From Fertoeibacter niger (GTDB lineage: Bacteria; Pseudomonadota; Alphaproteobacteria; Rhodobacterales; Rhodobacteraceae), in assembly GCF_009380135.2 (NCBI RefSeq), contig NZ_WHUT02000015.1:1-64000 (forward strand): DNA of 64,000 bases, read 5' to 3'. The notes below the pieces were generated by a model. That model saw nothing but the letters and a program-made list of their open reading frames with translations, had not been told where the DNA came from and did no database searches. The position numbers were made by a program, and so were the translations under genes. Of the stretch, positions 24,290 to 33,217 are shown piece by piece (within the stretch, counting starts at the first letter, position 1; every line of letters begins with the position of its first letter).

Positions 24290-25144
24290 TCAGCTTTCGG
24301 ACGGGGCAGGAATGCGGTTGGTCAGGTCGCGCTCCCACCGAGGGGCGGCGTTGCGTTCGGTGGCCAGCAGCAGGCGAACCCAGATCATCACACCCGCGAA
24401 GACCACCACATCGGGCCAGCGTGCGGGGCGGAACAGGGCGGCGCGCAGCATGGCGCGGGGGCGTTCGCCCGCCGGGGCGGCCCGGCCCAAGGCGGTGACG
24501 GCCCGTGCCCCGCGCAGCGACCGGCGGCGGGTCTGCACCAGCGCGCGCAGGCTGCGCGGGGCATGGGCGACAAAGCCGCAGGCGGGCACAAAGGCCACCT
24601 CGGAAGGGGCAAAGGCGCGGCGGATGAACTCGTCATCCGCCGTCAGCGCGGGCAGGGGAAACACCCGGTCAACGCCCGCAGGCGACAGCGCGAACAGGCC
24701 GCCGAACTTGCCCCGGGCGAAATAGGGGTTCATCCGCCAGCCCCGCACCCAGGCCCGCACGGGGGCCGAGGCGGCAGACGCATCCACATTCATCCGCCCG
24801 CAGGCGGCCAGCGCAGGGCCATCCGCCAGCGCCGAGACAAGCGCCAGAACCCCGGCTGCCGTCACCTCCAGATCGGCATCCAGACACACCACCGGCCGCC
24901 CCGGCACGGCATGCGACAGTCCCAGGTTCATCGCATGGCACTTGCCCGCGACCGGGGTTTCCAGCACCACGGCATCGGGTGCGGCACGGCGGGCGGCGGC
25001 GGCGGTGTCGTCGGTGCAGGCGTTGGCGATGACGACGATGCGCAGCCGTCCGCGCGCCAGCCCCGCCTGCAGGCCGGTCAGGGTGCGCCCGATCACCGTG
25101 CCCTCGTTCCAGGCCGGGATCAGGACTGTGGCCAGCGGGGTCAT
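24290..25144 (-). CDS. Glycosyltransferase family 2
   Basis: A 284-residue GT-A enzyme. It begins ATVLIPAWNEGTVIGRTLTGLQAG, continues IVVIANACTDDTAAAA (nucleotide-sugar contact) and has the metal-binding DXD-type block VVCLDADLEVT. ALTADDEFIRRAF holds the likely catalytic acidic residues. A hydrophobic segment near the C-terminus (VVVFAGVMIWVRLLLA) may anchor it to the inner membrane. Its start overlaps the stop of the PssE-like gene by four bases, so it belongs to the exopolysaccharide operon. Donor and acceptor sugars cannot be predicted. Confidence 0.88.
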   Translation of the reverse strand: MTPLATVLIPAWNEGTVIGRTLTGLQAGLARGRLRIVVIANACTDDTAAAARRAAPDAVVLETPVAGKCHAMNLGLSHAVPGRPVVCLDADLEVTAAGVLALVSALADGPALAACGRMNVDASAASAPVRAWVRGWRMNPYFARGKFGGLFALSPAGVDRVFPLPALTADDEFIRRAFAPSEVAFVPACGFVAHAPRSLRALVQTRRRSLRGARAVTALGRAAPAGERPRAMLRAALFRPARWPDVVVFAGVMIWVRLLLATERNAAPRWERDLTNRIPAPSES

Positions 25145-25680
25145 GCGCGCAAGACCGGGCGCAGCCCGAAACCACTGCGGGCAGAGCGGGTGTCTTCAGA
25201 CCAGATGAAATCGCGCACCGCATCCAGCAACCGGGCCGAGGCCACGTTGCTGCGGGCGGCCAGCGCGGGGTCGTTCGCCCGGGTCAGGGCCGCGCTGATC
25301 GCCGTGCAAAGCGTGGCACTGTCCTCGACCACGGTCACGTTCGACAGCACCGCCATTTCGGCCGCCGTGTCGCGCTGATGGTCATTGCGGTGTTCGCCCA
25401 GATCGGCGCGGCGCGGCATCAGGATCACCGGCTTGCCCGCCTCGATCGCCGTCAGGATGCTGCCCATGCCGGCATGGGCCACGATCACCCGCGCCTGTGC
25501 CACGCAGTCGGCATAGCGGCGCTGGTCCATCTGGGGCAGGCAGGTCAGGTGGCTGTAGGTGGTGGCGGTGCGGCCGGTCTGGGCCACCACCGGCACGTCG
25601 CGGTGCATCGAGGCCCAGGTGTCCACCGCCAGCAAGAGACGGTCAAAGGGCAGTTGCGTGCCCACGGTTGCAAAGATCAT
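25141..25680 (-). CDS. PssE/Alg13-like glycosyltransferase catalytic subunit
   Basis: A 179-residue protein that corresponds to the C-terminal half of a GT28 enzyme: MIFATVGTQLPFDRLLLAVDTWA at the start and RVIVAHAGMGSILTAIEAGKPVILMPRRADLGEHRNDHQ, the nucleotide-sugar binding block, with conserved glycines and histidine. Alone it lacks the acceptor half, which is supplied by the Alg14-like protein encoded just upstream (25704-26180). Such split pairs occur as PssD/PssE in rhizobial exopolysaccharide synthesis and Alg13/Alg14 in eukaryotes. The ATG at 25680 gives the standard family start. Confidence 0.87.
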   Translation of the reverse strand: MIFATVGTQLPFDRLLLAVDTWASMHRDVPVVAQTGRTATTYSHLTCLPQMDQRRYADCVAQARVIVAHAGMGSILTAIEAGKPVILMPRRADLGEHRNDHQRDTAAEMAVLSNVTVVEDSATLCTAISAALTRANDPALAARSNVASARLLDAVRDFIWSEDTRSARSGFGLRPVLRA

Positions 25681-25703
25681 GGCGGTGTCTTTCGGGTTCG
25701 GGG

Positions 25704-26180
25704 TCAGAGAACGGCGCCGCGATACTGCGCGCCGGTGCGGGCCGCGACGGCGGGCCACTGGCTCAGCACCAGATCGGCCGCGCGCTGCGCCAGACGGGCC
25801 GACACCGACAACTGCCGGGTGTTGGCGATGGAATCGATGAACACGGTGCGCGCACCGATCAGCCGGGCGATGCGGATGGCCAGATAGCCCCCCGCCGCCC
25901 CGGTCGAGATCACCACATCCGGGCGCACGCGCAGCACGATCACCGTCAGGCGCAGCGTGGCCAGGATCAGGCGCAGCCGGGTATCCTTGTTGGCATCGGG
26001 ATAGATGTGGACCGGGGCCGGGGCCACCATGTCGCGGCTGGCGGGATCGACGGTTGCGTAATGCACCTCGGCCCCGTCAAAGGCCGGGCGAAGGCGCATC
26101 AGCTGCACCCAGTGCCCACCGCCCGAGGCGACGGCAAGCACGCGGCGACGGCGGTGCGGGCGGGAAGGGAAGGTCGGCAT
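25704..26180 (-). CDS. PssD/Alg14-like glycosyltransferase membrane subunit
   Basis: A 158-residue protein resembling Alg14/PssD: RRVLAVASGGGHWVQLMRLRPAF contains the glycine-rich motif, then RPDVVISTGAAGGYLAIRIARLIGARTVFIDSIANTRQLS, typical of this family. It should anchor and complete the PssE-like catalytic subunit encoded 23 bases downstream. The gene is slightly short at the N-terminus compared with eukaryotic Alg14, as usual in bacteria, and lacks a long leading membrane helix. The 106-base gap upstream (26181-26286) is one of the larger gaps in this operon and could hold an internal promoter. Confidence 0.87.
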   Translation of the reverse strand: MPTFPSRPHRRRRVLAVASGGGHWVQLMRLRPAFDGAEVHYATVDPASRDMVAPAPVHIYPDANKDTRLRLILATLRLTVIVLRVRPDVVISTGAAGGYLAIRIARLIGARTVFIDSIANTRQLSVSARLAQRAADLVLSQWPAVAARTGAQYRGAVL

Positions 26181-26286
26181 TGGCGTCTCCGGGTGCGGTG
26201 TGTCCTGTTAGCGGAGGGTGTAGCATTCTGATGGCCTAAGCGCTTGGGCCCAAACGGCAATTCTGCGGCGCGGTGGGGTTGCTGGC

Positions 26287-27513
26287 CTATCCTTGCGGAT
26301 AGGCGGCACGCCGGATGGAAGGGGTTTTCACGTCGCGGTACAGGTCCGCCAGACGGTGGGCCTTGGCGGGCCACAGCCCCTCTGCCAGCACCTTGGCGCG
26401 CGCACCGGTTCCCAGGCTGGCAAGCGTCGCTTGGTTGTCATGCAGGTGGCGGACAGCACCGGCGATGGCGACGGCATAGCCGGCGGGCGTGGTGACGGGC
26501 AGGCGCAGGCCGCAGGTGTCGTCCACGATGAAATCCGGGCCGCCGCGCGCGGCGGTGATCACTGGCAGGCCGTGGCGCATCGCCTCATACAGCACCCCGC
26601 CCGCCGGTTCGCGGAACGACGGAAACACAAACGCATCGTGGGTGGCGTAAAGCTCCTCGATCTTGGCGCGCGGCTGTCGGCCCAGGAAGGTCACGCGATC
26701 GGCCACGCCCAGGGCCTGCGCCTCGGCGCGGCACAGGGCAATCTCCTCGCCCGCGCCGGCGCTGGTCAGGGTGACATGCGGCAGGTCGGCCAGATGCCGC
26801 ATGGCGCGCACCGCATCGCGCAACCCTTTGGTGCGCACCCCGCGCCCCACATGCAACAGGCGCAGGCGGCCCGGGATCGGCGCGCGATGCGGGGCCACGT
26901 CGTCGATGCCCAGCTCCAGCATCGGCTCGAACCGGCGCAGGGGAATATCCGCCAGCACTTCGGCCACATAGGGGGCCACGCCCAGCACACAGGCCGCGCC
27001 CTGATAACTGGCCCGCAACCACGGGTCGTGGCGGAACCGGAACGCGTCCAGCATCCGCAGCCGGGTGAACAGGGGGGCCGACCCCGCCTCGGCGCGAAAG
27101 GCGACGGGCGTGTCCAGCGCGCCGCCAAGGGGGCCGATGACATAGGGAATGTCGAAGTGCCGCAAGGGCGAGGCATAGCGCGCCGCCTGCGGCATCAGCT
27201 GATGCGCCACGTCAAACCGCTCGCCCCGCATCAGGGCCTGCGCCAGCCATTGCCGCACATGGGCCGCGAACACCGGCCAGGCGGGTTTCAGCATGGCGTT
27301 CAGCCGCTCTTGCCGCCGCGCCCAGGCTGGTTCCGGCCATGTGACCACCCGCACGCCGGGCAGTTGCGCGGCCAATGGCGCGCGGCCGGGGCGTTGAAAG
27401 GACAGCACGGTCAGCCGCACCAGCGGGGCCAGCGCCTGCGCCCATTTGAAGGCGACAAAGGCCTCGCCCACATCAGTGCCGTCGACGTTCGGCGCGATCA
27501 GCAGAATGTTCAT
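26287..27513 (-). CDS. Glycosyltransferase family 4 (GT-B fold)
   Basis: A 408-residue GT-B enzyme. The N-terminal half starts MNILLIAPNVDGTDVGEAFVAFKWAQALA and contains DVAHQLMPQAARYASP and YVIGPLGGA. The C-terminal half has LRLLHVGRGVRTKGLRDAVRAM, VTFLGRQPRAKIEELYATHDAFVFPSFREPAGGVLYEAMRHGLPVITAARGGPDFIV, the glycosyltransferase group 1 pattern with the E-x7-E-type motif (REPAGGVLYE). The ATG at 27513 overlaps the stop of the upstream gene (ATGA). It would add one sugar to the lipid-linked repeat unit. Confidence 0.9.
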   Translation of the reverse strand: MNILLIAPNVDGTDVGEAFVAFKWAQALAPLVRLTVLSFQRPGRAPLAAQLPGVRVVTWPEPAWARRQERLNAMLKPAWPVFAAHVRQWLAQALMRGERFDVAHQLMPQAARYASPLRHFDIPYVIGPLGGALDTPVAFRAEAGSAPLFTRLRMLDAFRFRHDPWLRASYQGAACVLGVAPYVAEVLADIPLRRFEPMLELGIDDVAPHRAPIPGRLRLLHVGRGVRTKGLRDAVRAMRHLADLPHVTLTSAGAGEEIALCRAEAQALGVADRVTFLGRQPRAKIEELYATHDAFVFPSFREPAGGVLYEAMRHGLPVITAARGGPDFIVDDTCGLRLPVTTPAGYAVAIAGAVRHLHDNQATLASLGTGARAKVLAEGLWPAKAHRLADLYRDVKTPSIRRAAYPQG

Positions 27514-28418
27514 GATTGTGCCCCCCGCGGCCAGGCGCGCCCGTATCCCGCCACCACGCCCGCGAAATGCCGGGCACGGGCACGGGCCCCGTTGCGGCGC
27601 AACAGCGCCAGCCCGGCCCAGCCAACAGCGCGGCTGGCGTTGAACACGGCCAGCAGCGCGTAACAGGCCAGTGCGCCCGTCAGGCCGGAATGCTTGGCAT
27701 GCAGCCGCACCGTGCCTTCGGTCAGCATCAGGTCGCGGCGGTGGTTCAGGCAGCGCACCGACCCGCCCCCGAAATGCGTGATCTCGCCCACCGGCGCGAA
27801 CATCACGCCCCAGCCCGCGCGGGCAAAGCGGCGGCACCAGTCGGTTTCCTCGCCGTAGAAAAAGAACGCCTCGTCCAGCAGGCCCACCTGCGCCATCGCT
27901 GCCGCCCGCACGACCATCGCACAGCCCGAGATCACCTCGGCCTCATGCGCGCCGGTGCGGCCAAGGTTCGGCGCCTCGCGCTTGTGCAGGCCAAGGGTCT
28001 GGCGGGCCAGCCGGGCCAGCGTGGGGAATGCGCTGGCCGATCCCTGCAGGGTGCCGTCGGCGTTCAGGATGCGCGGCCCCATCACGCCCACGCCGGGATG
28101 CGCGTCCAGCCATGCCACCGCGTCGGGCAACACAGCGCCATGCACCAACGTATCGGTGTTCAGCAGCAGCAGATACCGCCCTGCCGCCCGCGAAAGCGCC
28201 TGATTGTTCGCCGCTGCAAAGCCCCGGTTGTCGGCGTTGGCGATCAGCCGCACCTGCGGGAAATCGGCCGCCAGCATTGCGGGCGAGCCGTCGGTTGATC
28301 CGTTGTCCACCACCCAGACCTCGGCAGCCAGCGGCCCGAGCCCCCGGAAAACCGAGGTCAGGCAATCGCGCAACAGGTCGCGGGTGTTCCAGCTTACGAT
28401 GACGATAGACAAATCCAT
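27510..28418 (-). CDS. Glycosyltransferase family 2 (rhamnosyltransferase-like)
   Basis: A 302-residue GT-A enzyme: MDLSIVIVSWNTRDLLRDCLTSV, VWVVDNGSTDGS, then IANADNRGFAAANNQAL, YLLLLNTDTLVHG with the D-x-D motif, and FFFYGEETDWCRRFARAGWGVMFAP. This spelling is typical of the WcaA/RfbF-like group that includes rhamnosyltransferases, although the donor sugar is not certain. A hydrophobic stretch follows at about residues 255-275. The ATG at 28418 lies just after AAAGGAG. It overlaps the downstream GT gene by four bases and sits 32 bases after the polymerase gene. Confidence 0.9.
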   Translation of the reverse strand: MDLSIVIVSWNTRDLLRDCLTSVFRGLGPLAAEVWVVDNGSTDGSPAMLAADFPQVRLIANADNRGFAAANNQALSRAAGRYLLLLNTDTLVHGAVLPDAVAWLDAHPGVGVMGPRILNADGTLQGSASAFPTLARLARQTLGLHKREAPNLGRTGAHEAEVISGCAMVVRAAAMAQVGLLDEAFFFYGEETDWCRRFARAGWGVMFAPVGEITHFGGGSVRCLNHRRDLMLTEGTVRLHAKHSGLTGALACYALLAVFNASRAVGWAGLALLRRNGARARARHFAGVVAGYGRAWPRGAQS

Positions 28419-28450
28419 TGCGGACTCCTTTGCGGCAGGCCTACCGGCTA

Positions 28451-29776
28451 TCAGAACAGCCGCTGCGGCGGCGGGCGCAGGCGGGGGGCCGGGCCGGGCA
28501 AGGGGGCAGGCCCCCCTATCCGTTTGGATGGTTCGAGCTTGGCATCGTAAAGCCAGGCGCCCGACCCGATCAGAAACAGGAACAGCACGAACAGCGCGTT
28601 CCACAGATGCACCGTGGCGGCGGCAACCGTGATACCGAACAGGGTAAAGGCCCAGGCATGGCGGGCACGTTTCCATTCGGGCGGCAGGCCCTTGCGGCGG
28701 CCCACGGCCCAGATCAACCCCAGCATCAGCCCCACCAAGAGCGCCCAGGCCGGCAGGCCATAGCGCATGGCGATCAACAGCCAGAAGTTGTCCATGCTGT
28801 CCGACATCCAGACCGGGCGCACCCAGTCGCCCAGCCCGATCCCCAGCAGCGGATGCCGCGCCACCTCGGCTGTGCCGAATTCGAACAGAAGGATCCGGTT
28901 ATAGGCCGAGACGGTGGAAAAGGTGAAATAGGTCACGAACACATGGAACGGCGTGCGGTTGGAAAACAGGTCGATAAACAGGTAAACCACCCCGAACAGC
29001 GCAAACAGCATGCGCCAGCGGCCGGCGATGCGGCCAAAGGCCCGCTCCCACGCCGCCACGAACATCTGCATCATCAGCACGACATAGGGCCCGCCCGAGG
29101 CCGACAGGAAGGTGGCCGTGGCCACGCCGATCACCTTGGCCATGCCGCCCCAGTTCGTCAGCCGCTTTTCGGCCAGCACGAAATAGGCCAGCGAAAATGC
29201 CGCCGCCGAGAACACGCCATAAAGGATCGGGTGGTCGAAGGGGCCGAAGGTCCGCTCCAGCCCCATGCGCTGTTCGATGAAGGGGGCGGGGGCGCCGCCG
29301 GTCGCGCCCGCGATGCCGTCATGCAGGACGTGGACCGAGGTCAACGCCTCGGGGATGGTGAAGGCCAGCATGCCCACCACGATCATCACATAGGCCTGCG
29401 CCAGCGCGCGGAAATCCTGATAGCTGCGGATATACAGGCGGCCCAGCAGGTAGGATCCGGCAAATTCGACAATATAGATGCCGCCGGATTCGAGGCCCTG
29501 CAGCAGCCCGCCCCAGTTGATCAGCGCGACCAGCGCAAGGCCTGCGTGTCCCAATGCCAGCGCGTCGAACAGGTGCGGCTTGCCGCGCCGGCCCGAGAAC
29601 AGCATCACCAGCATCGGCACGAACATCACCAGAAGGACCACGCGGTAGACCGACAGCCGCAGCCCTCCCAGGCTGATTCCGACCGAGGTCGGCATCATCA
29701 TGCCCAGAAAGAACAGGGCGACGACGATGGGCACGCCAAAGATGGTGCCCTTGCGGCGGAAGCGGGGGGCGGCCAT
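28451..29776 (-). CDS. O-antigen polymerase (Wzy)-like membrane protein
   Basis: A 441-residue protein with roughly ten to twelve membrane helices. The large periplasmic loop region contains QRMGLERTFGPFDHPILYG and later YNRILLFEFGTAEVARHPLLGIGLGDWVRP; arginines in such loops act in repeat-unit polymerisation in Wzy and WaaL proteins, and H-P-L-L-G-I-G is the usual Wzy_C pattern. It is the only polymerase candidate in the cluster. The basic, proline-rich cytoplasmic tail (KLEPSKRIGGPAPLPGPAPRLRPPPQRLF) is unusual but has no clear function. Confidence 0.85.
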   Translation of the reverse strand: MAAPRFRRKGTIFGVPIVVALFFLGMMMPTSVGISLGGLRLSVYRVVLLVMFVPMLVMLFSGRRGKPHLFDALALGHAGLALVALINWGGLLQGLESGGIYIVEFAGSYLLGRLYIRSYQDFRALAQAYVMIVVGMLAFTIPEALTSVHVLHDGIAGATGGAPAPFIEQRMGLERTFGPFDHPILYGVFSAAAFSLAYFVLAEKRLTNWGGMAKVIGVATATFLSASGGPYVVLMMQMFVAAWERAFGRIAGRWRMLFALFGVVYLFIDLFSNRTPFHVFVTYFTFSTVSAYNRILLFEFGTAEVARHPLLGIGLGDWVRPVWMSDSMDNFWLLIAMRYGLPAWALLVGLMLGLIWAVGRRKGLPPEWKRARHAWAFTLFGITVAAATVHLWNALFVLFLFLIGSGAWLYDAKLEPSKRIGGPAPLPGPAPRLRPPPQRLF

Positions 29777-29777
29777 G

Positions 29778-30749
29778 TCAGGCCTGCACGCGGCGGCGGC
29801 GGACCAGCGGGTGTTCCACCAGATGCCAGCTGAGCGCGGCCAAGGGCAAAGTCGCGGCCAGTGTCAGGGCAGCCAGCACGGGCGGGGTCAGCCCCGGCAG
29901 GTTGTGCATCAGGGCCTGCGCCACAGGCCAGCCCAGCAGATACAGGCCATAAGACAGATCCTGCCGCAGCGGACGCGCGGGCAGCCGATACGCCAGAACC
30001 AGCAGAAGATGCCCAAGCGCCGCCACGGCAAGCGGCCAGCCCAGCGGGGCCAGTGCCGCCAGCACCAGCGTCAGGCGGGGCGACAGGGGCAGGCGGTCGC
30101 GCAGCGCATGGGCCAGCATTCCAAGCGCAAAGGCCAGAAACAGCGGCGCAAAGGTGGCGGCACGGCCGGGCAGGTCGGGTGCCGCCCACAGCAGCAGCGC
30201 CACGGCCAGCAATGCGGCCTGCCCCGCCCGGTGCCGCAGCAGGCCCAGCCGCACGGCGGCTTGGCAAAGGGCATAGGCCGTCACCTCGTGCGACAGGCTC
30301 CACAGCGGGCCGTTTGCTACCCCGGGCATGGGAGCCGCGGCAAAAGCGCCGGGCAGGTGATGTTCCAGCGAGAAAAGGGTGATGCCGCGCAGGGCATAGA
30401 CCACGGCCAGCCCCGGCGTCAGCGCCGCACCCGACAGGGCGGCCAGCAGCAGCGTTACCAGCAACGCAAACCCCAGTCCCGGCAGGATGCGCCGCGCCCG
30501 GGCCATCCAGAACTGGCGGATTGTGTGACGCCCTGCGCTGCCCGCGATCAAGAGACCCGACAGGAAAAAGAACCCCGCCACCGCCCAGCCGCCCAGCGAA
30601 TGGCCGGTCAGCGCCCTCAGCGGCTCGGCCGTGCCTGCGCCATGGGCCAGCGGCCAGGCGTGGCTGACGATCACCGCAGCCGCCAACAGCAGCCGCAGTG
30701 CGTGCAGGTTGTTGTCGCGGCCGGTGGCCATGGATTGGGCAAGTGTCAT
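29778..30749 (-). CDS. Acyltransferase 3 family protein (OafA-like)
   Basis: A 323-residue multi-helix membrane protein. The start NNLHALRLLLAAAVIVSHAWPLAHG contains the R-x10-H pattern of the acyltransferase 3 family, with the essential histidine in VSHAW. GGWAVAGFFFLSGLLIAGSAGR is the next characteristic block, and WSLSHEVTAYAL holds the later E-containing motif. Members move acetyl or other acyl groups onto sugars, so it probably O-acetylates the polysaccharide. Its start shares an ATGA with the upstream FrhB-like gene, and one base separates its stop from the polymerase start. Confidence 0.88.
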   Translation of the reverse strand: MTLAQSMATGRDNNLHALRLLLAAAVIVSHAWPLAHGAGTAEPLRALTGHSLGGWAVAGFFFLSGLLIAGSAGRHTIRQFWMARARRILPGLGFALLVTLLLAALSGAALTPGLAVVYALRGITLFSLEHHLPGAFAAAPMPGVANGPLWSLSHEVTAYALCQAAVRLGLLRHRAGQAALLAVALLLWAAPDLPGRAATFAPLFLAFALGMLAHALRDRLPLSPRLTLVLAALAPLGWPLAVAALGHLLLVLAYRLPARPLRQDLSYGLYLLGWPVAQALMHNLPGLTPPVLAALTLAATLPLAALSWHLVEHPLVRRRRVQA

Positions 30750-31993
30750 CCGCGCAGGCCCCGGATGGTGACGGGCCGCCACAGCCGCAGCCGCAGGATG
30801 CGCCGCGCCGTGCCTGCGACAGACGACAGCCGCGCCCGCCAGGGCAGCGCGCGCCACGCGGCGAACAGCGGCAGGCCCCGGTCGGCGGGCACGGGCAGGC
30901 CAAAGGCGCGCATCGCCAGCCTGCGGCCCCAGACCGCCCCCTGCGCCGCCACCAGATTGGGTTGCGCCCGGGTGATCACATCAACCGGCTGCGCCTGCGC
31001 CACCAGCACCCCCGCCGCCAGCGCCGCCCTGACCAGCGCCAGCCCTGCCGGGGTGCGCGCGATGATCAGCGACCGGCCCGGCACCTGATCGCCCTCGGGC
31101 GGGTTGTGCCAGGGGTCGCCGACCGAGATGTCGGCCAGCGCCCCGGTGTGGTCGGTGCAGATGCGGCAGCGCCAGCGCCGCTCGGCCTGCAGGATGCCGC
31201 CCCAGCCTGCGGCATAGGGGATGCCTTCGGACTGCCGCTCTGCCCCGTCCGCATCGCGGTAGCGCGCCTGCATCAGCCCCGGCCAGCCGTTGCCGCGATA
31301 GCGCAGGTCGGTCAGCGTGGCATCCTTTGGCACGGCCAGACGGTCAAGCAGGCGGTCGGTCGCCACCAGATTGGGCGCACCGGCGCAGAAGATGGCGATG
31401 GTCAGCGGCAGTTTGGCGGCCAGCGCCGGGTCGGCCTTGGCGCGGGCGACCGAGGCCACGTCGCAGGGTTTTCCGATGAAGGCAACGGGGATCGTTCCGG
31501 CGGCAATCGCGCCCAAAGCCTCGGCCGGGCTGGCCTGCGCATAGCGCGACCCCGCGCCCCTCAGCAGCCCCGCGCGGTCATGGCTGATGACGGCTTCGTT
31601 CAGGCGGGGGTCATCGCGGCGGGCGGCGATATGGGCCACGCCGCCCGCCAGCCCCGATTGCAGCGCGAACAGCGCCAACGCCGTGACCGCGCCCCCCGAC
31701 GATCCGCGATGGCGGATCTCGGGGTCGGTGGCGTGGCCTTCCCATGCGGCCAGCACGGGGCCAAAGCCGTCATGTGCGGGCAAGGTGCGGAAATCGGTGC
31801 CGGTTCCGGCGCACAGGGCGGATGCCTGCGCGGCGGCGGCGCGGCCCTGCGGGGTGGCGGACACTACCGGGCGGCGGCCGTTCACGGGGTCATCCACCAT
31901 GCGGATGGCGGCGGGAAAGGCCCCGGCGCAGGCACCGCAGCCGGTGCACAGGTTGCGCGCGACGGCGCGGGTTATGGGATCGGGGCGGGTCAT
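30746..31993 (-). CDS. FrhB/FdhB-like (coenzyme F420 hydrogenase beta-like) iron-sulfur flavoprotein
   Basis: A 415-residue protein. A cysteine cluster near the N-terminus (NLCTGCGACAGAFP) resembles half of a ferredoxin motif. The central part (IRHRGSSGGAVTALALFAL, PVAFIGKPCDVASV, CAGAPN) and RWRCRICTDHTGALADISVGDPWH match the FrhB_FdhB N- and C-terminal domains. These proteins bind FAD and iron-sulfur clusters; copies in capsule clusters are common but their reaction is not well established. It lies between acyltransferase and flippase genes and close to a pyruvyl transferase gene, a frequent combination. F420 itself is not implied. Confidence 0.8.
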   Translation of the reverse strand: MTRPDPITRAVARNLCTGCGACAGAFPAAIRMVDDPVNGRRPVVSATPQGRAAAAQASALCAGTGTDFRTLPAHDGFGPVLAAWEGHATDPEIRHRGSSGGAVTALALFALQSGLAGGVAHIAARRDDPRLNEAVISHDRAGLLRGAGSRYAQASPAEALGAIAAGTIPVAFIGKPCDVASVARAKADPALAAKLPLTIAIFCAGAPNLVATDRLLDRLAVPKDATLTDLRYRGNGWPGLMQARYRDADGAERQSEGIPYAAGWGGILQAERRWRCRICTDHTGALADISVGDPWHNPPEGDQVPGRSLIIARTPAGLALVRAALAAGVLVAQAQPVDVITRAQPNLVAAQGAVWGRRLAMRAFGLPVPADRGLPLFAAWRALPWRARLSSVAGTARRILRLRLWRPVTIRGLRG

Positions 31994-33213
31994 GGGCAGG
32001 CTTTCGAATGCAAGGGGAACAGGATGCCGCGCGCCAGATGCAGGGCGCGGCAGGTGGCGGCGGCCTCGCCCAGTGCGGCGGCGGCGGCGATGGCGGTCAG
32101 CGGCAGGCCAAGCGAGGCGGCAACCAGCGCAGGGGCCAATGCTGCGGCGCGCCAAAGGTTGGCGCGGGCCGGGTCGCCCGTGCGGCCCAGCACGACGGCC
32201 AGTTGTGACAGCGGCGTGCGCAGGATGCGCGCCCCGGCAGCAAGGCCCAGGGCCAGCGTCAGCCCAAGGTCGGGCCGGAACGCAGGCCCGTAGACCAGCG
32301 CGATGCCGAACGGGGCAACTAGCGTGAAGCCTGCGGCAAAGCCTGCGCCCAGCGCCAGATGCCCCAGCATCGCCCGGCGCGACAGCGCAACCAGCGCCGC
32401 CCCCGACACATCCCGCAGGCGCGGCGCCAGCAGCGACCCTGCCGCGCGCCCGGCAATCTGCGCGGGCAGCATCGCCAGTTGCAGCGCAACCCCGTAAACC
32501 GCCACCGCCGCCCAGCCATACCAGCCCGCCACGATCAGCCGGTCGGCCTGAAAGGTCAGGAACATCAGCCCGGCATTCAGCACCAGAGGCGCACCAAAGC
32601 CCAGCACCTGCGCCAGCACGGCCCGATCAAAGGCAAGCCGAAAGCGCGCGCGCCCCACCCGGTGCGACAGCGCCACCTGCGCCCCGGCCTGTGCCAGCAG
32701 CACTGCCAGCATCGCGCGGTGGTCATCCCAGACCGCTACCGCAGGGACCACAGCGGCCAGCATCGCCAGCAGCGCCCCCCCCTCGACCACCGCCATCGGC
32801 CCCAGCCGCATGTCGCGCTCGGCCAGTCGATACCCCAGGTGCAGCCAGCCCCGCATGAGCGGTGCAAGGGCCAATGCGGCATAGGTCGCCGCACTCGCCC
32901 CGCCTTGCAGACTGGCCGCCATCGGCAAGGCCAGGGCCACCAGCAACGCGGCCATCCCCAGCCCGCGCAGCAGAGCAGCCCCGTGCAGGGCGGCCAGCAG
33001 CCGGGGCGTCACATCCCCCGGCTGCCGGATAAGAAATCGTTCGATGCCGACGTCACTGACCATTTCGGCCAGCCGCAGCACCAGCATCAGCATCATCGCG
33101 CGTCCCAGCTCCTCGCCCCCGATCATGCGCGCCAGGATCGCTGACCGCGCCAGGGCTGCCGCCTCGGACAGAAGCGGCACCGACCAGCCGATCAGGCGGG
33201 GGGGCAAGCGCAT
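31990..33213 (-). CDS. Wzx-like polysaccharide flippase
   Basis: A 407-residue membrane protein with about 12 helices and the MOP-family look: SVPLLSEAAALARSAILARMIGGEELGRAMMLMLVLRLAEMVSDVGIERFLIRQ at the start is the oligosaccharide flippase entry helix pair. It would flip the lipid-linked repeat unit to the outer face before the Wzy-like enzyme joins the units. The ATG at 33213, four bases after the pyruvyl transferase stop, replaces a longer frame that starts inside that gene. It overlaps the FrhB-like gene start by four bases. Confidence 0.87.
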   Translation of the reverse strand: MRLPPRLIGWSVPLLSEAAALARSAILARMIGGEELGRAMMLMLVLRLAEMVSDVGIERFLIRQPGDVTPRLLAALHGAALLRGLGMAALLVALALPMAASLQGGASAATYAALALAPLMRGWLHLGYRLAERDMRLGPMAVVEGGALLAMLAAVVPAVAVWDDHRAMLAVLLAQAGAQVALSHRVGRARFRLAFDRAVLAQVLGFGAPLVLNAGLMFLTFQADRLIVAGWYGWAAVAVYGVALQLAMLPAQIAGRAAGSLLAPRLRDVSGAALVALSRRAMLGHLALGAGFAAGFTLVAPFGIALVYGPAFRPDLGLTLALGLAAGARILRTPLSQLAVVLGRTGDPARANLWRAAALAPALVAASLGLPLTAIAAAAALGEAAATCRALHLARGILFPLHSKACP

Positions 33214-33217
33214 CGGA

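Noticed and set aside
30746-31993. Evidence for coenzyme F420 metabolism from the FrhB-like gene
   Set aside because: FrhB-like proteins are common in polysaccharide clusters of bacteria without F420; no other F420 gene is present.
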